A DNA stretch of 64,000 bases from Zanthoxylum bungeanum. Lineage: Eukaryota; Streptophyta; Magnoliopsida; Sapindales; Rutaceae. Shown in pieces: positions 45,585-58,319 of this stretch. How positions within the stretch are numbered: position 1 is the first letter of the stretch; every line of letters begins with the position of its first letter. The stretch is taken from assembly GCA_019454045.1 (NCBI GenBank), contig SKCR01017735.1, positions 124,001 through 188,000 on the forward strand. The letters run 5' to 3'. The position numbers were made by a program, and so were the translations under genes. A model generated the notes under the pieces. It saw only the letters and a list, made by a program, of their open reading frames with translations. It was not told the origin of the DNA and searched no databases.

Positions 45585-47890
45585 TAATGTTGCAAGCATG
45601 AAATTTGTAGGGCTTAAAATTTGGGTAAATGTTGTTTGAGCATGATTTGAATAAATTGATTGTTTGAGTATGCTTATAACATGTTTAATTGCATTTTGGT
45701 TGGACCAATTTGTTGAAAAATGATTTGGAATAATTTTCCCCAAAATTAGCCATGGCCGAATGGTGTATAGTCTTGGAGTTCTTGGAATTTTTTTCATTTT
45801 AATTCATTGGATGAGTTATAATGATAAAGGATGATGTTAATTTGAAGTCAATTGGATTGAATTTTGAATTGAACAAAAATCCCCAAATTCCTTACCTTGG
45901 CCGAATGTATAGCCCTATTAATGTCTTGGTAATTTTGATTTTGTGACATTGGATGTGTATGAAATCATTCGGAAGTTAATACGTTGTCGATTGTGTAATT
46001 AATCGGATTGAATTCAAATCGGACAAAAATTACCTTCCTTGGCCGAGAGCATTAAAAGCATGTAATGGGTTTGATTTTTCAATTGTGTGTTGGACATGTA
46101 ATAATGAATTGAGTATGATTATTGGACTAATTTAGTGTTTCGGAAATGTTGATTTAGTTGATTAATCATGTAATGCACTTTAGGTAATTAAATTGCGAAA
46201 ATTGGATTTTTGAATTTAATTATTTAGGCTTAAATTGGATTTGGGCTTTAATGTTGTATTTGGGCCTTTTGGGCTTGATTTATCAAGTTTGGTTTAGGCC
46301 AAGTGGATTGGATCCAATTGGGCCCAAAACCTTAACCATAAAGCCCAAATGCGACTAATGAACCTTTAATGTTTAATTGGGCCTAATGGGCCGAAATTGA
46401 TTTCTAAGGCATTTTGGGTGATTCCACTTTTGGGCTTTGGTTGCCGAAGCCCATGCCTAAAGAAATTAATTGAAGCCCATTAGACTTAAATTAATTGACG
46501 TTGGACGTTAATCGGACTTTGAGTCCCGACGCGATTGAATTTGGAATTTAAATCGTAAAAGGTTTATTAATATAAAGTGCAATATTTAATTTGGAATTGA
46601 ATAGTGAATTAGTATTAAATACATGTTAAATTAGATTTAATGATGTAGTTTAATTTAATTCATGAATTCGTACTTTAAGTACTTATTCGCAAAAACGAGT
46701 TTGACTCGAACAAAATCAAATCGTTGTTTGAACATTGGATGATCACTTAATTATCAGATTAATTAATTTGATTAGATTGATTGATAGCATGCTTATGTGT
46801 GTGAATACGTGGTTGTGTTGAATGAATAATGTATATCGGATGGATATTAGTCGGGTGGGCAATTTTAGAAATTGTTGTAATAAATTCGATTTATTAAATT
46901 GGACCTGCGTGTCCAGCCTTATCACCTTCTTTCTCTTTGTATTCTCTTCTCACCTATTCCCCTCTATGTATATGAGGTTTCTTTAGAAGTGTAGTGTAAC
47001 GGGTAGAAGTAGTACAAGTGCTAGCTTGAGTGAGAAAGGGAGAGATTTGATCTAGGATCAATGTGTTAAGTATCCATCCGCATATCATTATTATTTTATT
47101 TCATACTCGCTTTATTATGTATTTAGAATGCATGTTTAAGGGTGTATGATGATGAGACCTAACAAAGATAATTAAATTGGTAGCCAATTTGCACGCGAAA
47201 ATCCCTCAATCTATATTAAGCAAATATCCTTCCATTGAATGATTCTTGTTCAAGATCCGAAGTTGGCATTGGTTTGTTTTTGACCAAAGTCAAGACCTTT
47301 GTCAATCAAGGATGTACTTGAATCATGAGAGTTTTGTTGCATATCGGTGTCTTGTCCAAATCGTGATTTTTATTGGCCAAAGTCAAGATCACTTTTTGTC
47401 CAATGACATTGATTACGAAACTTTCCTCGTCAATGGGTCCCGCTTAACTGGAATCATTAGGTTTGTTTTTGGCCAAAGCCAAGGCCTAGATGATTCGGAG
47501 GATAGGGTTAGGAAAATGTAATGGATACATTGACATTATACATATGTTTCGGACTTGGATGTCCACCTAACCGGATCTAGGAATTGGATGAGATCCAATT
47601 GATCATGAGATCTACCTAGTTAAATAGCATACAGCTTTTTATTGGCCAAAGTCAAGGTTGTGTGTTATTTAATAGGATCCTAGCCCACTAGGAAACACGG
47701 TTTCCCGAGTACTCCACAGAGGGTTAGAGGCTCGACGAAAAATAGTGGGAGGCAAGTATTGAATTTGCAACATTCGTTCAATACTCGCTAAACACGCTCA
47801 TTTTATTTTACTCGTCATATTAATCAAAAAGTATTAGTTGGACTAATATTTTGTTGTTTTAATATATAGTTAGACTATATACAAACTTAT
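45585..47890 (+). other. Long 5' leader of element B
   Basis: Collinear with the leader of A and also rich in TGGGCC words (46250-46450). No coding signature. Confidence 0.65.
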
Positions 47891-47894
47891 TAAA

Positions 47895-48086
47895 ATATAG
47901 TTGATTTTATATTGGATTATAGTAATCATATAATTGAATTAAAATTATAGTTGATTTTATAATTGGATTATAGTAATCATATAATTGAATTAAAATGATA
48001 GTTGATTTTATAATTGGATTATAGTAATCAATATTAAAATTATAGTTGATTAAATAATTGGATTATTGTAATCATTATAATAAATA
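47895..48086 (+). repeat. AT-rich tandem repeat at the gag position of B
   Basis: About four units of 43-53 bases with TATAGTTGATTTTA and ATTGGATTATAGTAATCA. It occupies the place where gag begins in A, so the first half of gag has been replaced or lost here. Confidence 0.8.
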
Positions 48087-48420
48087 GTACCTTATTAAAA
48101 TTGATTAAATAGTTGGACTATTAAAATCAAGAAAGAATTGAAAAGTTGAATATTTAAAATATATAATCCTTGGATTAAATGTTTTAAATGATTTAATTTT
48201 CAATTGGGAATTAATAATAGGTTAATTTATTTGATAAAATAACTTATTATGACTAAGCCCAAATTAAGCAAATAGTAGAGCATAAATCTTTGGAAGATTT
48301 ATGTGATGATGACTTTAGTGCTTAATTAATATACTTATAATAAATCTATCTAAGATTTAAAAGTATTAAAATTGCAATTAATAATTCTTGGAGAATTAAT
48401 TGACTATTCTAGTGGAGAAA
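48087..48420 (+). other. AT-rich interior of B without recognised domain
   Basis: Continues the AT-rich style of the tandem repeat. No gag similarity is visible until about 48430. Confidence 0.45.
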
Positions 48421-48429
48421 AGTCAAAGT

Positions 48430-51150
48430 TTGCAATTGGGCATGTAGCACAAGGTGCACATCGTTTCGATATTCCGAAACCCAAGGCTTGGGCAAAGGTT
48501 GTGAAATATTGAAAAGGATAATTGACATATCCCAAAGTGACTACCATTTGGATATGGAAGACACGAAGGAATTAAAGATAGGGCGAGGCTCTAACTTTAA
48601 AAATATTTGTCAAAGTTATGTTTACTACTAGTATTGAAATTGGATTTTAAATACTTAGTGTGGTACATAATACATATATGTATTGACGTTCAGAATCCGC
48701 TGTGAGCTGGATACTGGCTTCAAGCCGAGATTTCTCTGCGAATTGGAAACGGGACGAAAGTCGCTGTTTCGACCGTAGATACCTAAGTTTAGGAACTGCC
48801 CTTTGGGTATGTACTTAAATTAGGAAATGTTATAATGTAACTAGTTTAACTAGAGACATTATCTCTATATCAGTGTTTAATCCGATGCGGATAAAACCTT
48901 TATATTCTAGAACACTAAAGTGTTTCATTATATAAAGATGATACTGAGATAAATACATTAGATAATTTATATTTTGAATATAAATAAAATCTCAAACATA
49001 TAAAATGACAAATAAATAGCTCAAATTGATTTGATCAATAGAGACTTATTTGTGGCATTGTTGTCTGGGACATAATTAAACAAGACTCGTATATCCACAC
49101 TTTTGTAGAGTGGGTACTAGGACTGATTTGACTATTCAAATAAGGTCTGCGAATCTAGTTTATTAGGTAAACTACCTAAAATACTATTTACTTGGTAATA
49201 GTAAAAGGGCCACCGATCTGTTAGCCCTATTCATGGTGAAGTAAGTGGGCCCATATCTAGCTAGGCTAGATATGAACATGAATATTTCGTGACCTTAACG
49301 GATGCAGCATCACGTTGTGGTTATGTGTTTCTTTTGAAGAACACAGATCGGAAACTTTTGAAGTTTCGACACGAAGTAAACAAACAGATCGGCTATAGTA
49401 TTATTCCGCCACGGTAATACCGTAATGGAAAATACTTAAGCAGTAAGTTTCATACGTACATGAAAGAGTACGGTATTCTTTCAGATGAGGACATGATAAG
49501 GTTTATCACAAGTCGCTCAGAGCTACTATCTCCTTCAACCGGATATGTATTAACAGTGCAAAACTTATTTAGAATAAGGTTCCATATAAATCTGTTTGAC
49601 AGATATCATATAGAATATGAACAGGAAAGAAACGAGGTTTCTTACTCAGATAATTTGGGTATGCCAGGCATAAGGTTTGGATGATACCAAACTAAGAACC
49701 CAAATTGGATAAGTGCCAATATAGGTCATCCTAAGGGAAACCTTAAGTATAATACTTATAAATCCCACATGAGAACAATGTGATTGTTGCTCACCATGCG
49801 GTTTTCCTGAGAGAAATACCGATATGCAGTGGTCAGTGGGAGGATAGTGATACTCGATGAAAATCGGAGTAATACTGTTCAAGGCACGAAGTCCTTAATG
49901 GAACACAATAGTTCATCTATGATGAAACTATACCATTAATCTTCAAATACACAAGAAACTAGTAGATCGGATAGAGTCAGAAAAAACCTAGGGTATGGGT
50001 TTCTGATCTCACCTCATAAAGATGTTAATATTATGGTGGTGTACCATCCGACTACGTTTTGAGGAATGATACAAGGTATCGACTCTCTGTTATGGCAAAG
50101 TGCCATGAATCCATTTTGAAGATGCTTGTTGATAACTGTATATTTCATGTATGAAATATGTCAGTTACAAATCAAAATCGCTTTCCTGAAAAGGAAACCT
50201 TTTGGAGGATGTTTACAACATCCTGACGATTTTGTATAACCGACAAACAAGGTTTGCGGGTTATTCGATCCATGTTTGGATCAATGCAAGCATAAGGTTC
50301 TTAGAACTGACGTTTTGAAATAATCATAATGGTTTATGATTTGACTCAAAACGAAATAATTCTTGTGTATATAAGGAGGTTAGTGGGAGAGCGCACTGAC
50401 AGTGAAATTCCCATAAAGCTATTGTTGAAAGCTTGGCTTTCAATAGAAATTCTCCGTAGAATTCTGGGGAGTAACAACCTTTATTCAAGGAATAAAGATC
50501 TACTGGGATAGATTTGGAGTTGTTAACACTCTCTGGGAAATTTTACATTTAAAATGTACTTGTATTGGTGTCTCATACGCTTCAAGCATATGGAGTCACA
50601 ATCAGATCAATCCTAGTGACAGTCACTGGATTAAAGATTAAGAACATCTGTTAGTATCTGAGAAAACTAAAGATGCTGTCTTAAACTATGGAGAAGGAGA
50701 ACTTGAAGTGACTGGGATCACTGCAGCAAGTTTCCAAACAATTAAAATACTGCGGTACTATAAAGTTTGAATAACGGGACAGTGAGCTGGAAATCTTCCA
50801 AGCAAGATAACTGTTGCCGAATAAACAACAAATGCGGATTATTGCTGCAGCTGAGGCAGCAATAGAAGTCTTTTGGATTGAAATAAATCTAATTAGATTA
50901 GATATAGTTCTTTTAGCAGCTGAGCTAGGCGTCAGCACAAGCTAAAGAATTAAAGGTCTCATCGACGATCCAGATATATACTTCTATATCATCTGATTCG
51001 TTCGGATCATACATCGTGGCGATGTGATGATCGTATAAATCGCGTCAAACGATAATCAAACAAATCCGCTGACAAAAACCTTTCCTCAGCAATTTGAGCG
51101 AACCATACATAGTTCGGGTGTTGGACACTTGAGTGACTGGCTATGTGCCA
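48430..51150 (+). pseudogene. Decayed copia gag-pol of element B
   Basis: Short fragments align in order with A at DNA level. They include the gag end (CATCGTTTCGATATTCCGAA), the pre-integrase (TTTGTGGCATTGTTGTCTGG near 49050) and the integrase (near 49280-49560). Next come reverse transcriptase (CAAAATCGCTTTCCTGAAAA near 50176) and RNase H (GGAAATCTTCCAAGCAAGAT near 50790). Nearly every line has a stop or small deletion and no catalytic block can be read through. Unlike A, it keeps traces of the region between reverse transcriptase and RNase H (50330-50690). Confidence 0.75.
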
Positions 51151-51160
51151 AGTGGGAGAT
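51151..51160 (+). promoter_or_regulatory. Polypurine tract of B
   Basis: AGTGGGAGAT immediately before the 3' LTR. Confidence 0.7.
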
Positions 51161-53186
51161 TGTTGGATAATATGACCCATAGCGTCATTATTTGCACAGA
51201 TCATTGTGTTGTTGTAGCAAATTAACTATGTAACAAGGAAATTGCACTCTCGTCATTTGTGATTAGATCACCATAGATATATATAAATGAAGAGAGGTCC
51301 CTATGATTAGTTCCTGGATTGAGATGATATGAGACAGTATCAGTCCACGAAGGATTAATCATTAAATATCCCTAGCCGTAGTATTATCGAGACTGGACAT
51401 CGATAATGCGGAATAGGCTAGTATTGCACTTGTGCGCGTTGTGAGGGCACAACGGCATAGTTCTCATATATATAAGTATTGGATACTTGTGCAAGTGCGA
51501 TAGGAGGTCGTGTTTCACCGATGGTACGGGAAACAGCTTCGCTCTGGATAGACCCTTCGGAATCCCATTGGTATTATGACTAGGTGTCTATGGGAGGCCG
51601 AAATCAAGGTAGGTGTGTATAGTCTTAACCTGAGACTTGCATCGCTAATACTTACGACAATCGGTAAACTTTGGTTTTGGTGGTGGGGGATCTTAACTGG
51701 TTCTGTGTTCACCTCTTCTGGGTTTATCAGGAATCGTAGTGTATTGGATGTGATGTCAAGACGGAAGTGTCACTCCAGTCATAGTGGAGATGATGTCACA
51801 CAGGATACGGTATTAGTGCTCTTAAGTGATGCGCATCCAATCGTGATATTATGACCATGTCATGAATATCCGATTATAGAGACTAGTTACCAGACATCCG
51901 ATATGTGTTTCGGACGGGGCAGACACTTATCCAGCCCCAGCCCTAGCACGTGACTATCTGATACTGGACCAATATGCACAATACAATTGTATACTACGCT
52001 TGATACAGATCTTTGATATTCTTAATGGATATGTCCGGAGAATTGAGTAGACTTGGTGCTTTGCTAGGAGTCGACCTTGTCTCGTAAATCGGTAGAACGT
52101 AGTACTTGGTACGTACGTGATTCGGATACTCCGACAACCGTATTTACTGCCAATATATCCGGGGATCTCATGGGTCGCTTCCCGATAATCCACCGATGAC
52201 GCACAACTTGCACTCTTGAATAATCTGGGATTATATAGAAGAGAGAGAAAATTAATCTAGGATTAATTACGGAGATATTTTATCTAGGATAAAATATCGT
52301 CTAGAGAGAGATAACGATTAATTTGGAATTAATCGGTAAATTAATATATTCGATATATTAAACAAAATTAGATTTCGACGCGGAATTAAAATTAGATTTT
52401 AATTCGGGCAAACGAGTTAATTTAGAATTAATTCGTTAGCGACGTAAATAATAATTTCGCTAGCCGCAATTATTCGATTTAATTAACGTCGCGACGTAAG
52501 CTCGGTATTTCAGAAATATCGAACCCGAACGCGTGAGTGCACATGGGCCCACTTTCATTTGGAAACATGTGGGGCCCACATGACACATGTCATATTATGC
52601 ATTATTTAATTCTAATGCATTGCATGGAGATAGTGTACAATGCACTCAATGGTTTTGCATGGAAATTGAGTGTTTGACACTCTAAGCCATTGCATGATTT
52701 GTGTCATAAGTTTATTATTAATTTAATAAATATTATGGCATAAATATAAATTGATTTTTTGTAACAAAAAATTAATGGACAACACATTTTTCTCTCAAAC
52801 TCTCTCATCTCTCTCACGCCAATAGTGGCTATTCTTCACTGGTTTTGAACCAGTTTGGGCGTGAGCAATAGGGAAGCCAAGAGTGGGTTTTCATGGTGAA
52901 AATTCAAGTGCTAGCACACTTACAAGTCTTGCGAAGGTGGTAGGGAGGTTCACCCATGAGGCGGGACTCATCCGACGGAGTTTGGAGCTTCGTTTTGAGA
53001 CCCGAAACTGCCAAGACAGTGAGCATGGGCTGCTGCAGTGGGCTTACAAAGGCAATGCGTTTTTGGCTTCGATTCGTCTTCAATTCGACATAACCGATCA
53101 ATGTGAGTATTCCGCTACCTCCGTTGATGTATTCACGCATGTTTTCATGTCTTGATTTAATCTTGGGACCTTAGAATAAACCAACA
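51161..53186 (+). repeat. 3' LTR of element B (2026 bp)
   Basis: Nearly identical to the 5' LTR. Visible differences include CACTATT/CATTATT near the start and an extra TA near 51280. Hairpin ladder at 52220-52520, where the last loop CGG has become CAG with the arms unchanged. Confidence 0.95.
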
Positions 53187-53191
53187 CAATG
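53187..53191. repeat. Target site duplication of B, right (CAATG)
   Basis: Partner of 43545-43549. The integrase of A resumes directly after it. Confidence 0.95.
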
Positions 53192-53830
53192 GGTTTCTCG
53201 ATTACTTGAAAGAGTATGGTATTCTTTCACAGTGGACTCCTCCCGGAACACCTCAATTAAATGGTGTTTCCGAGCGGAGAAACCGAACTTTATTGGACAT
53301 GGTAAGGTCTATGATGAGTCGCACTTAGCTACCAATTTCCTTCTGGGGATATGCATTGAACAATGCAATACTTATTTTGAATAAGGTTCCGTCAAAGTCT
53401 GTTCAACAGACTTCATATGAAATATAGACAGGAAAGAAACAGGGTTTCTCATTCCTGAAGATTTGAGGTTGCTGGGCATACGTTAAACGTTTGGATGGTA
53501 CCAAACTAGAACCCAAATCGGATAAGTGCTTGTAGGTTATCCTAGGGAAACCAAAGGATATTACTTCTACCACCCACAAGAGAACAAGGTATTTGTTACT
53601 CTACATGCGGTTTTCCTTGAAAAGGAATTCCTAATACAGTGGTAAGTGGGAGGAAAGTAGAACTCGATGAAAATCGGAGTGATACTGTTCCTAACACCAA
53701 TTCCTTACCGGAACACGAACAGTTCATCAGGGATGAGACTGTACAATAATCTTCTAATACACAAGAACCGCGTAGGCCGGAGAGAGTCAGAAACAACCTG
53801 AGAGGTATGAGTTTTTGATCTCACCTCACG
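53192..53830 (+). pseudogene. Copia integrase C-terminal part, element A (continued)
   Basis: Continues the frame broken at 43549: YLKEYGILS, then TPPGTPQLNGVSERRNRTLL with the conserved glutamate of the integrase core, followed by FWGYALNNAILILNKVPSKS. It then decays by stops and frameshifts. Confidence 0.8.
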
Positions 53831-54441
53831 TAGATATTAATCTTATTGAGGATAATGAGCCGGGTACGTATGAGTAAGCGATATAAGGTATCGACTCCAT
53901 TTTATGGCAAGATGCCATGAAGTCTGAAATGGATTCCATGTATACCAACCAAGTTTGGACACTGGTTGATGCACCAGAAGGCGTAAAACTTATTGGTTGT
54001 AAATGGGTCTTCAAGAAAAAGACGGACATGGATGGCAACATACAAACGTACAAAGCTAGGCTTGTAGGGAAATGGTATCGTCAACGACATGGTGTCGATT
54101 ACGACGAAACTTTTTCACTTGTTGCCATGATTAAATCCATTCGGATAATGCTTGCTATTGCTGCATATTTCGATTATGAAATATGGCAAATGGACGTCAA
54201 AATCGCTTTCCTTAACGGAAACCTTTTGAAGAATGTTTATATGCAACAGCCTGACGGTTTTTTCGTACCAAAACATGCAAACAAGGTTTGCAAGTTAAAT
54301 CGATCCATTTATGGATTGAAGCAAGCATCGCGTTCTTGGAACCAACGTTTTGATGAGATCATAAAACTGGGTTTACCGATGCAAGTTTCCAAACTGATAA
54401 AGACGACTGTAAGTCGCAATCCGGGTACATATTTTGTTTGA
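53831..54441 (+). pseudogene. Copia reverse transcriptase, element A
   Basis: A 174-codon open stretch starts at 53917 (MKSEMDSMYTNQVWTLVDAP) and holds the RVT_2 blocks GCKWVFKKK, YKARLV, MDVKIAFLNGNL and YGLKQASRSWNQRF. After FDEIIK near 54366 the sequence jumps to the RNase H start, so the YVDD catalytic block is deleted. The frame is open but cannot encode an active enzyme. Confidence 0.9.
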
Positions 54442-54815
54442 ACAACAGAGTAGTGAGATGGAAATCTTCCAAGCAAGAGACTGTTGCCGATTCAACAACA
54501 GAAGCGGAATATATCGCTGCAGCTAAGGCATCAAAAGAGGCAGTTTGGATCTGTAAATTCCTAATTGGATTATGAGTAGTTCCGTTAGCAGCTGAGCCTG
54601 TTCCTTTGTATTGTGACAATAACGGGGCTATAGCGCAGGCTAAGGAATCGCGGTCTCATCAACGATCCAAGCATGTACTTCGACCTTTCCATCTGATTCG
54701 TGAGATCATACATCGTGGCGATGTGAAGATCGAGAAGGTTGCATCAGATGACAATATTGCAGATCCGCTAACCAGTTTGAGCGACATGTACATAGTTCAA
54801 GTGTTAGATACTTGA
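54366..54815 (+). pseudogene. Copia RNase H, element A
   Basis: GFTDASFQTDKDDCKS, then STTEAEYIAAAKASKEAVW and LYCDNNGAIAQAKE, the RNase H blocks at the end of copia pol. The tail NIADPLTSLSDM is followed by the purine tract (about 54830-54843) and the 3' LTR. At least two frameshifts separate the parts. Confidence 0.85.
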
Positions 54816-54843
54816 GTGATTGGCTATGGGCAAAGTGAGAGAT

Positions 54844-56703
54844 TGTTGGACAATTATGACCCATAACATCACTATTTGTAAAAGACATTGTGGTTTTTGT
54901 ACAAATTAACTATGTGACAAAGGAAATTGCTATTTTATCATTTTGTAATTAGATTACTTGAATATATAAATGATAAAAGTCCTTATGATTAGTTCTGGAT
55001 TAATAAGATATGAGACAATATCAATCCACGTAAGGTTTAATCATTAAATATCTCTAGTCGTAGTATTATGGAGACTGGACATCGATAATGCGGAATAGAC
55101 TAGTATTGCACTTGTGCACATTATGGAAGCGTAACAACATAGTTCTCATACATTTGGGTATTGGATACTCATGCAAGTGTAATAGAAGGTTCTGTTTGCC
55201 GATGATACGGAAACAACTTCGTTCTGGATAGACCCCTCGGAATCCCATTGGTAGTATGACTATGTGTCTTTGTGAATACGAATCAAGGTAGGTGTATTTG
55301 GTCCTTACCTGAGACTTGCATCGCTAATACTTGCGATAATCAGTACGCTTTGGTTTTGGTCGTCCGGGGCTTTAACAGGTTCTGTGTACGCCTCTTATGG
55401 GTTTATTGAGAATCGTAGTGTATTGGGTGTGATGTCAAGATGGAAGTGTCACTTCGGTCATATGGAGATGATGATCACGTAGGGATATAGAACTGGTACT
55501 CTAATATGTTGCAACTATCGGGATAATATGACAAGGTCATGATTATCCGATTAAAGAGACTAGTTGCTAGTGATCCGATATATGCTTCTTACGAGGCAGA
55601 CACAATTCCAGCCTCAGGCCTAGCATGTGACATCCGATACTGGATCGTAATACGCAATACTTAGTATACTACACTTGATAAAGATTATATATTCCTTAAG
55701 AGAATATTTCTGGAGAATTGGGTAGGCACGGTGCTTTGCTAGAAGCCAACCATGTCTTGTAAATCGGTAAGAACGTGGTACGGGGTAAGCACGTGTTTGG
55801 ATAGTTCGACGACCAGATTTACTGCCAACATATCCAGGAATCTCATGGGTCGCTTCCCAAAGATTCACTGATGACGTTTGACTCGAACAGAATTAATCTA
55901 GGATTAATTATAAGAGAGAAAATTAATCTGGGATTAATTACGGCAATAATTTATCTGGGATAAAATTCGATTAGAAGAGAGAGAACTATTAATTTGGAAT
56001 TAATTGATTAAATAATATATTCGATATATTATTTGAAATTAGATTTCAATGCGGAATTAAAATTGGATTTTAATTCGGGCAAACGAATTAATTTAGAATT
56101 AATTCGTAAGCGACTCTTATAATAATGTCGCAACGGCAAATTCGTTAATTCGAAATTAAATAAACCCGGGCCCGATTGAAGTTGCGTGTTGGATTGTTCG
56201 ACTTAAATTCTGAATTTACAAGTGGTGGGACCCACTTGACTTACATCAACTAGTTTGACTAGTGATGGAAGTGGTTAAAGGTTGAGTCAAAAACTTGGTT
56301 TGCTTGTTTTGTACACTAACCAAATCCAACACACTTTTTCTTTATTTTGAAAAGATATACCAACTTTGAGATTTGATTTTTTAGAAAATCAAATACACAA
56401 AAACAAAGCAACTCTCTCTCTCTCATTCCCTCACAAAGCCGAGAGCTTCTCCCTCTCTCTTAGAAATTTTGTTGCAAGTTTTCTTCAAGCTAGCACTTTC
56501 AAGGAGTCATTCAAGGTGTTAAGGAAACTAATCCCTTGAGTTTGGAACACAAAGAAAAGCTTGGAGCTTCAACAAAGGATCAAAAAGTCTTGAACTTCAT
56601 ACATCCATCAAATCCGATAATTGTAAGTATTTCCGCAACTTCTTTGAGTATTCACACACATATCATGATTAGAGATCATTGGCATGTTCTAGGAACACAA
56701 ACA
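54844..56703 (+). repeat. 3' LTR of element A (1860 bp)
   Basis: TGTTGGACAATTATGACCC...GGAACACAAACA. It differs from the 5' LTR at many scattered positions. Hairpin ladder at about 55891-56165. Confidence 0.9.
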
Positions 56704-56886
56704 ATGACTTGGTGGTGTAGGGCTCAGGATCTCACTTTAAGGTCTTGGGTTCGAATCCAGTGAGTGTGTTTATGGTAAGAGCTTGAGAGAGCCGAGGTTT
56801 TACTTGCTCCGCTTAAGTCCGAAATGAATGGTTTGGCGGTGAGGTTTTGAATGATTTCAAAAAAAAAAAAAACTAAAAAAAAAAAA
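56704..56886 (+). mobile_element. SINE copy 3, main part
   Basis: Starts ATGACTTGGTGGTGTAGGG, with box B GGTTCGAATCC at 56748-56758, and ends in an A-rich tail. Its first bases ATGAC repeat ATGTC before element A (one mismatch). The SINE's own duplication partner GTATTGGGAAATGA follows at 56887-56900. Confidence 0.85.
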
Positions 56887-56900
56887 GTATTGGGAAATGA

Positions 56901-57228
56901 TTGGAAAGCCTTATAGATGAATTAGAACCCAAAATGAATATGGGTAAATCTACAACAGAGCAATTCGGTTCATCGTACTAACCAGTTGGTAAACCGAACT
57001 GATGCATGTCTGTTTCTGAATTTGGAACCATAAATCAGCCATTTGCTTTTCACAAATCGATGAACCGATTTGTTGTTTTGTGAAACCAGTGAACTGGTTT
57101 ACTAGCAAACTAGTTTTATGGTTTTTCACATAGCAAACAGGCTTCCCAGTTTGAGAAATCTGCAACCGATTTGCACCGTTCACCGTCAAAATTTTTTTTA
57201 TGACGCCCACATAGGCTCGTCACATCAA
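56901..57228. other. Unclassified interval
   Basis: Right flank of the split SINE. It shows several AACCGATTTG/AACCAGTGAACTGG-like words resembling non-coding parts of copia elements, but nothing definite. Confidence 0.3.
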
Positions 57229-57490
57229 GATCGAGTACAAATATAATTTTTTTATATCTGTTGATTAGAAGAGTCGTGTGAACGGGAATTGAATGAAGCC
57301 CGATATAATTTTATATTCTCTAATGACGATGGTTACATGTACTTTTACCTGATTGATGGTGGTGCATAGATAATTTACTAAACTGAATGATGTGTAGAGA
57401 TAATATGTTAAACTATTGGTAGTGCAAAGATAATTTTCCTTCACAATATAAATTAAATAAGACATGTTGACATAAGGCATTTATGACATC
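57229..57490 (+). repeat. MITE-like dispersed repeat, copy a
   Basis: Shares TGAACG-GTATTGAATGA-GCCCGATATAATTTTAT-like blocks, GTAGAGATAATTTGTTAAACT and CAATATAAATTAAATAAG with copy c at 58366-58618. Boundaries are approximate. Confidence 0.65.
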
Positions 57491-57726
57491 ATCTTCCTCT
57501 TAATATCATTAACAACAAAGTGGTTATATGAAACAAAATATAAAATCGAATTGTTGTGTAATTATCAAAAATACTTGAGAGTGATTTGTACTTTCATCTT
57601 ACCGAAGGTGATTCATCACTTTCAAGGATTTCTGACAGTGATACTGCAGCACCTCGAGTTTATGTTTAGTATCACATAATCATTTTTCGGTTGACGACAA
57701 GGGAATCTGTTAAATATTTAGTGAGA
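57491..57726. other. Interval without recognised features
   Basis: AT-rich; no gene or repeat identified. Confidence 0.4.
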
Positions 57727-57880
57727 AAAGATTATATTGTCCCCACATATATTGTAAAGGGAGATCATTTCAGCTTTACCTCCAAATAATAAAACTATCT
57801 TTGTATCACCTCTGGTTTAATAAATTTATCTATACACCACCTACAGCTTAGTAAATTGTATTCCATTTTAAATTAATAAA
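57727..57880 (-). repeat. MITE-like repeat, inverted partial copy
   Basis: Read in reverse it gives GGTGGTGTATAGATAAATTTATTAAACC-like text, matching the core of copies a and c in the opposite direction. Confidence 0.5.
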
Positions 57881-58059
57881 TATATTTTTTTAACTCTAAA
57901 TACATACATTTATAACTAAAATTTTAAGGTCCAATTCAAATTTCCACTAAAAATTTTAAATTTAAATTTTATTTTTATTTTAAGCATTAAAATATATTAA
58001 AAATTAGTTTTTTTTTTTTTAAAAAAAAAAAAAACTCGGCCTGAGTTTTCGCCATACAT

Positions 58060-58260
58060 GCTTGTTGATGATAGTAATGTAAAAGGATGACAAAAACTCT
58101 CAAGGTGGGGCTTACGAGACTCAATATAATAGGATCGAGTATGAATCAATTTTTTATCTCTATTGGTTGGATGAGCCATATGAAATAGGTATTGAATGGG
58201 CCATATATAATTTTTTGTTGTTTTTTTTTATAATAATGGTTACATGTATTAAAATAATTT
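58060..58260 (+). repeat. MITE-like repeat, copy b (partial)
   Basis: TGTTGATGATAGTAATG, GATCGAGTATGAATC and ATTGGTTGGATGAG parallel copy c. It stops before the second half. Confidence 0.5.
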
Positions 58261-58319
58261 ATTTTTAAAAAAAAACGGAACAGATTTTGCATCCCGAATG
58301 TCAGGATGATTGAAGTATG

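Larger units (their letters stand above)
43550..53186 (+). mobile_element. Ty1-copia element B, non-autonomous with young LTRs
   Basis: 9.6 kb with LTRs 43550-45570 and 51161-53186, perfect duplication CAATG, primer site and purine tract. The LTRs are nearly identical by eye. The interior still follows the copia order (gag end, protease, integrase, reverse transcriptase, RNase H) but has no long open frame. It is full of small deletions and stops, and the N-terminal half of gag is gone. Close in family to A. It must have been copied by proteins supplied in trans. Confidence 0.9.
37772..56703 (+). mobile_element. Ty1-copia element A, interrupted by element B
   Basis: LTRs 37772-39640 and 54844-56703 (TGTTGGACAATTATG...AACA), primer site, long leader, then gag, protease and integrase. 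After B the order continues with the integrase end, reverse transcriptase and RNase H, then a purine tract. A 5-bp imperfect duplication ATGTC/ATGAC borders it. Without B it is about 9.3 kb. Stops, frameshifts, a lost protease aspartate and a deletion removing the reverse transcriptase YVDD region make it inactive. The LTRs differ more from each other than those of B, as expected for the older layer. Confidence 0.9.
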
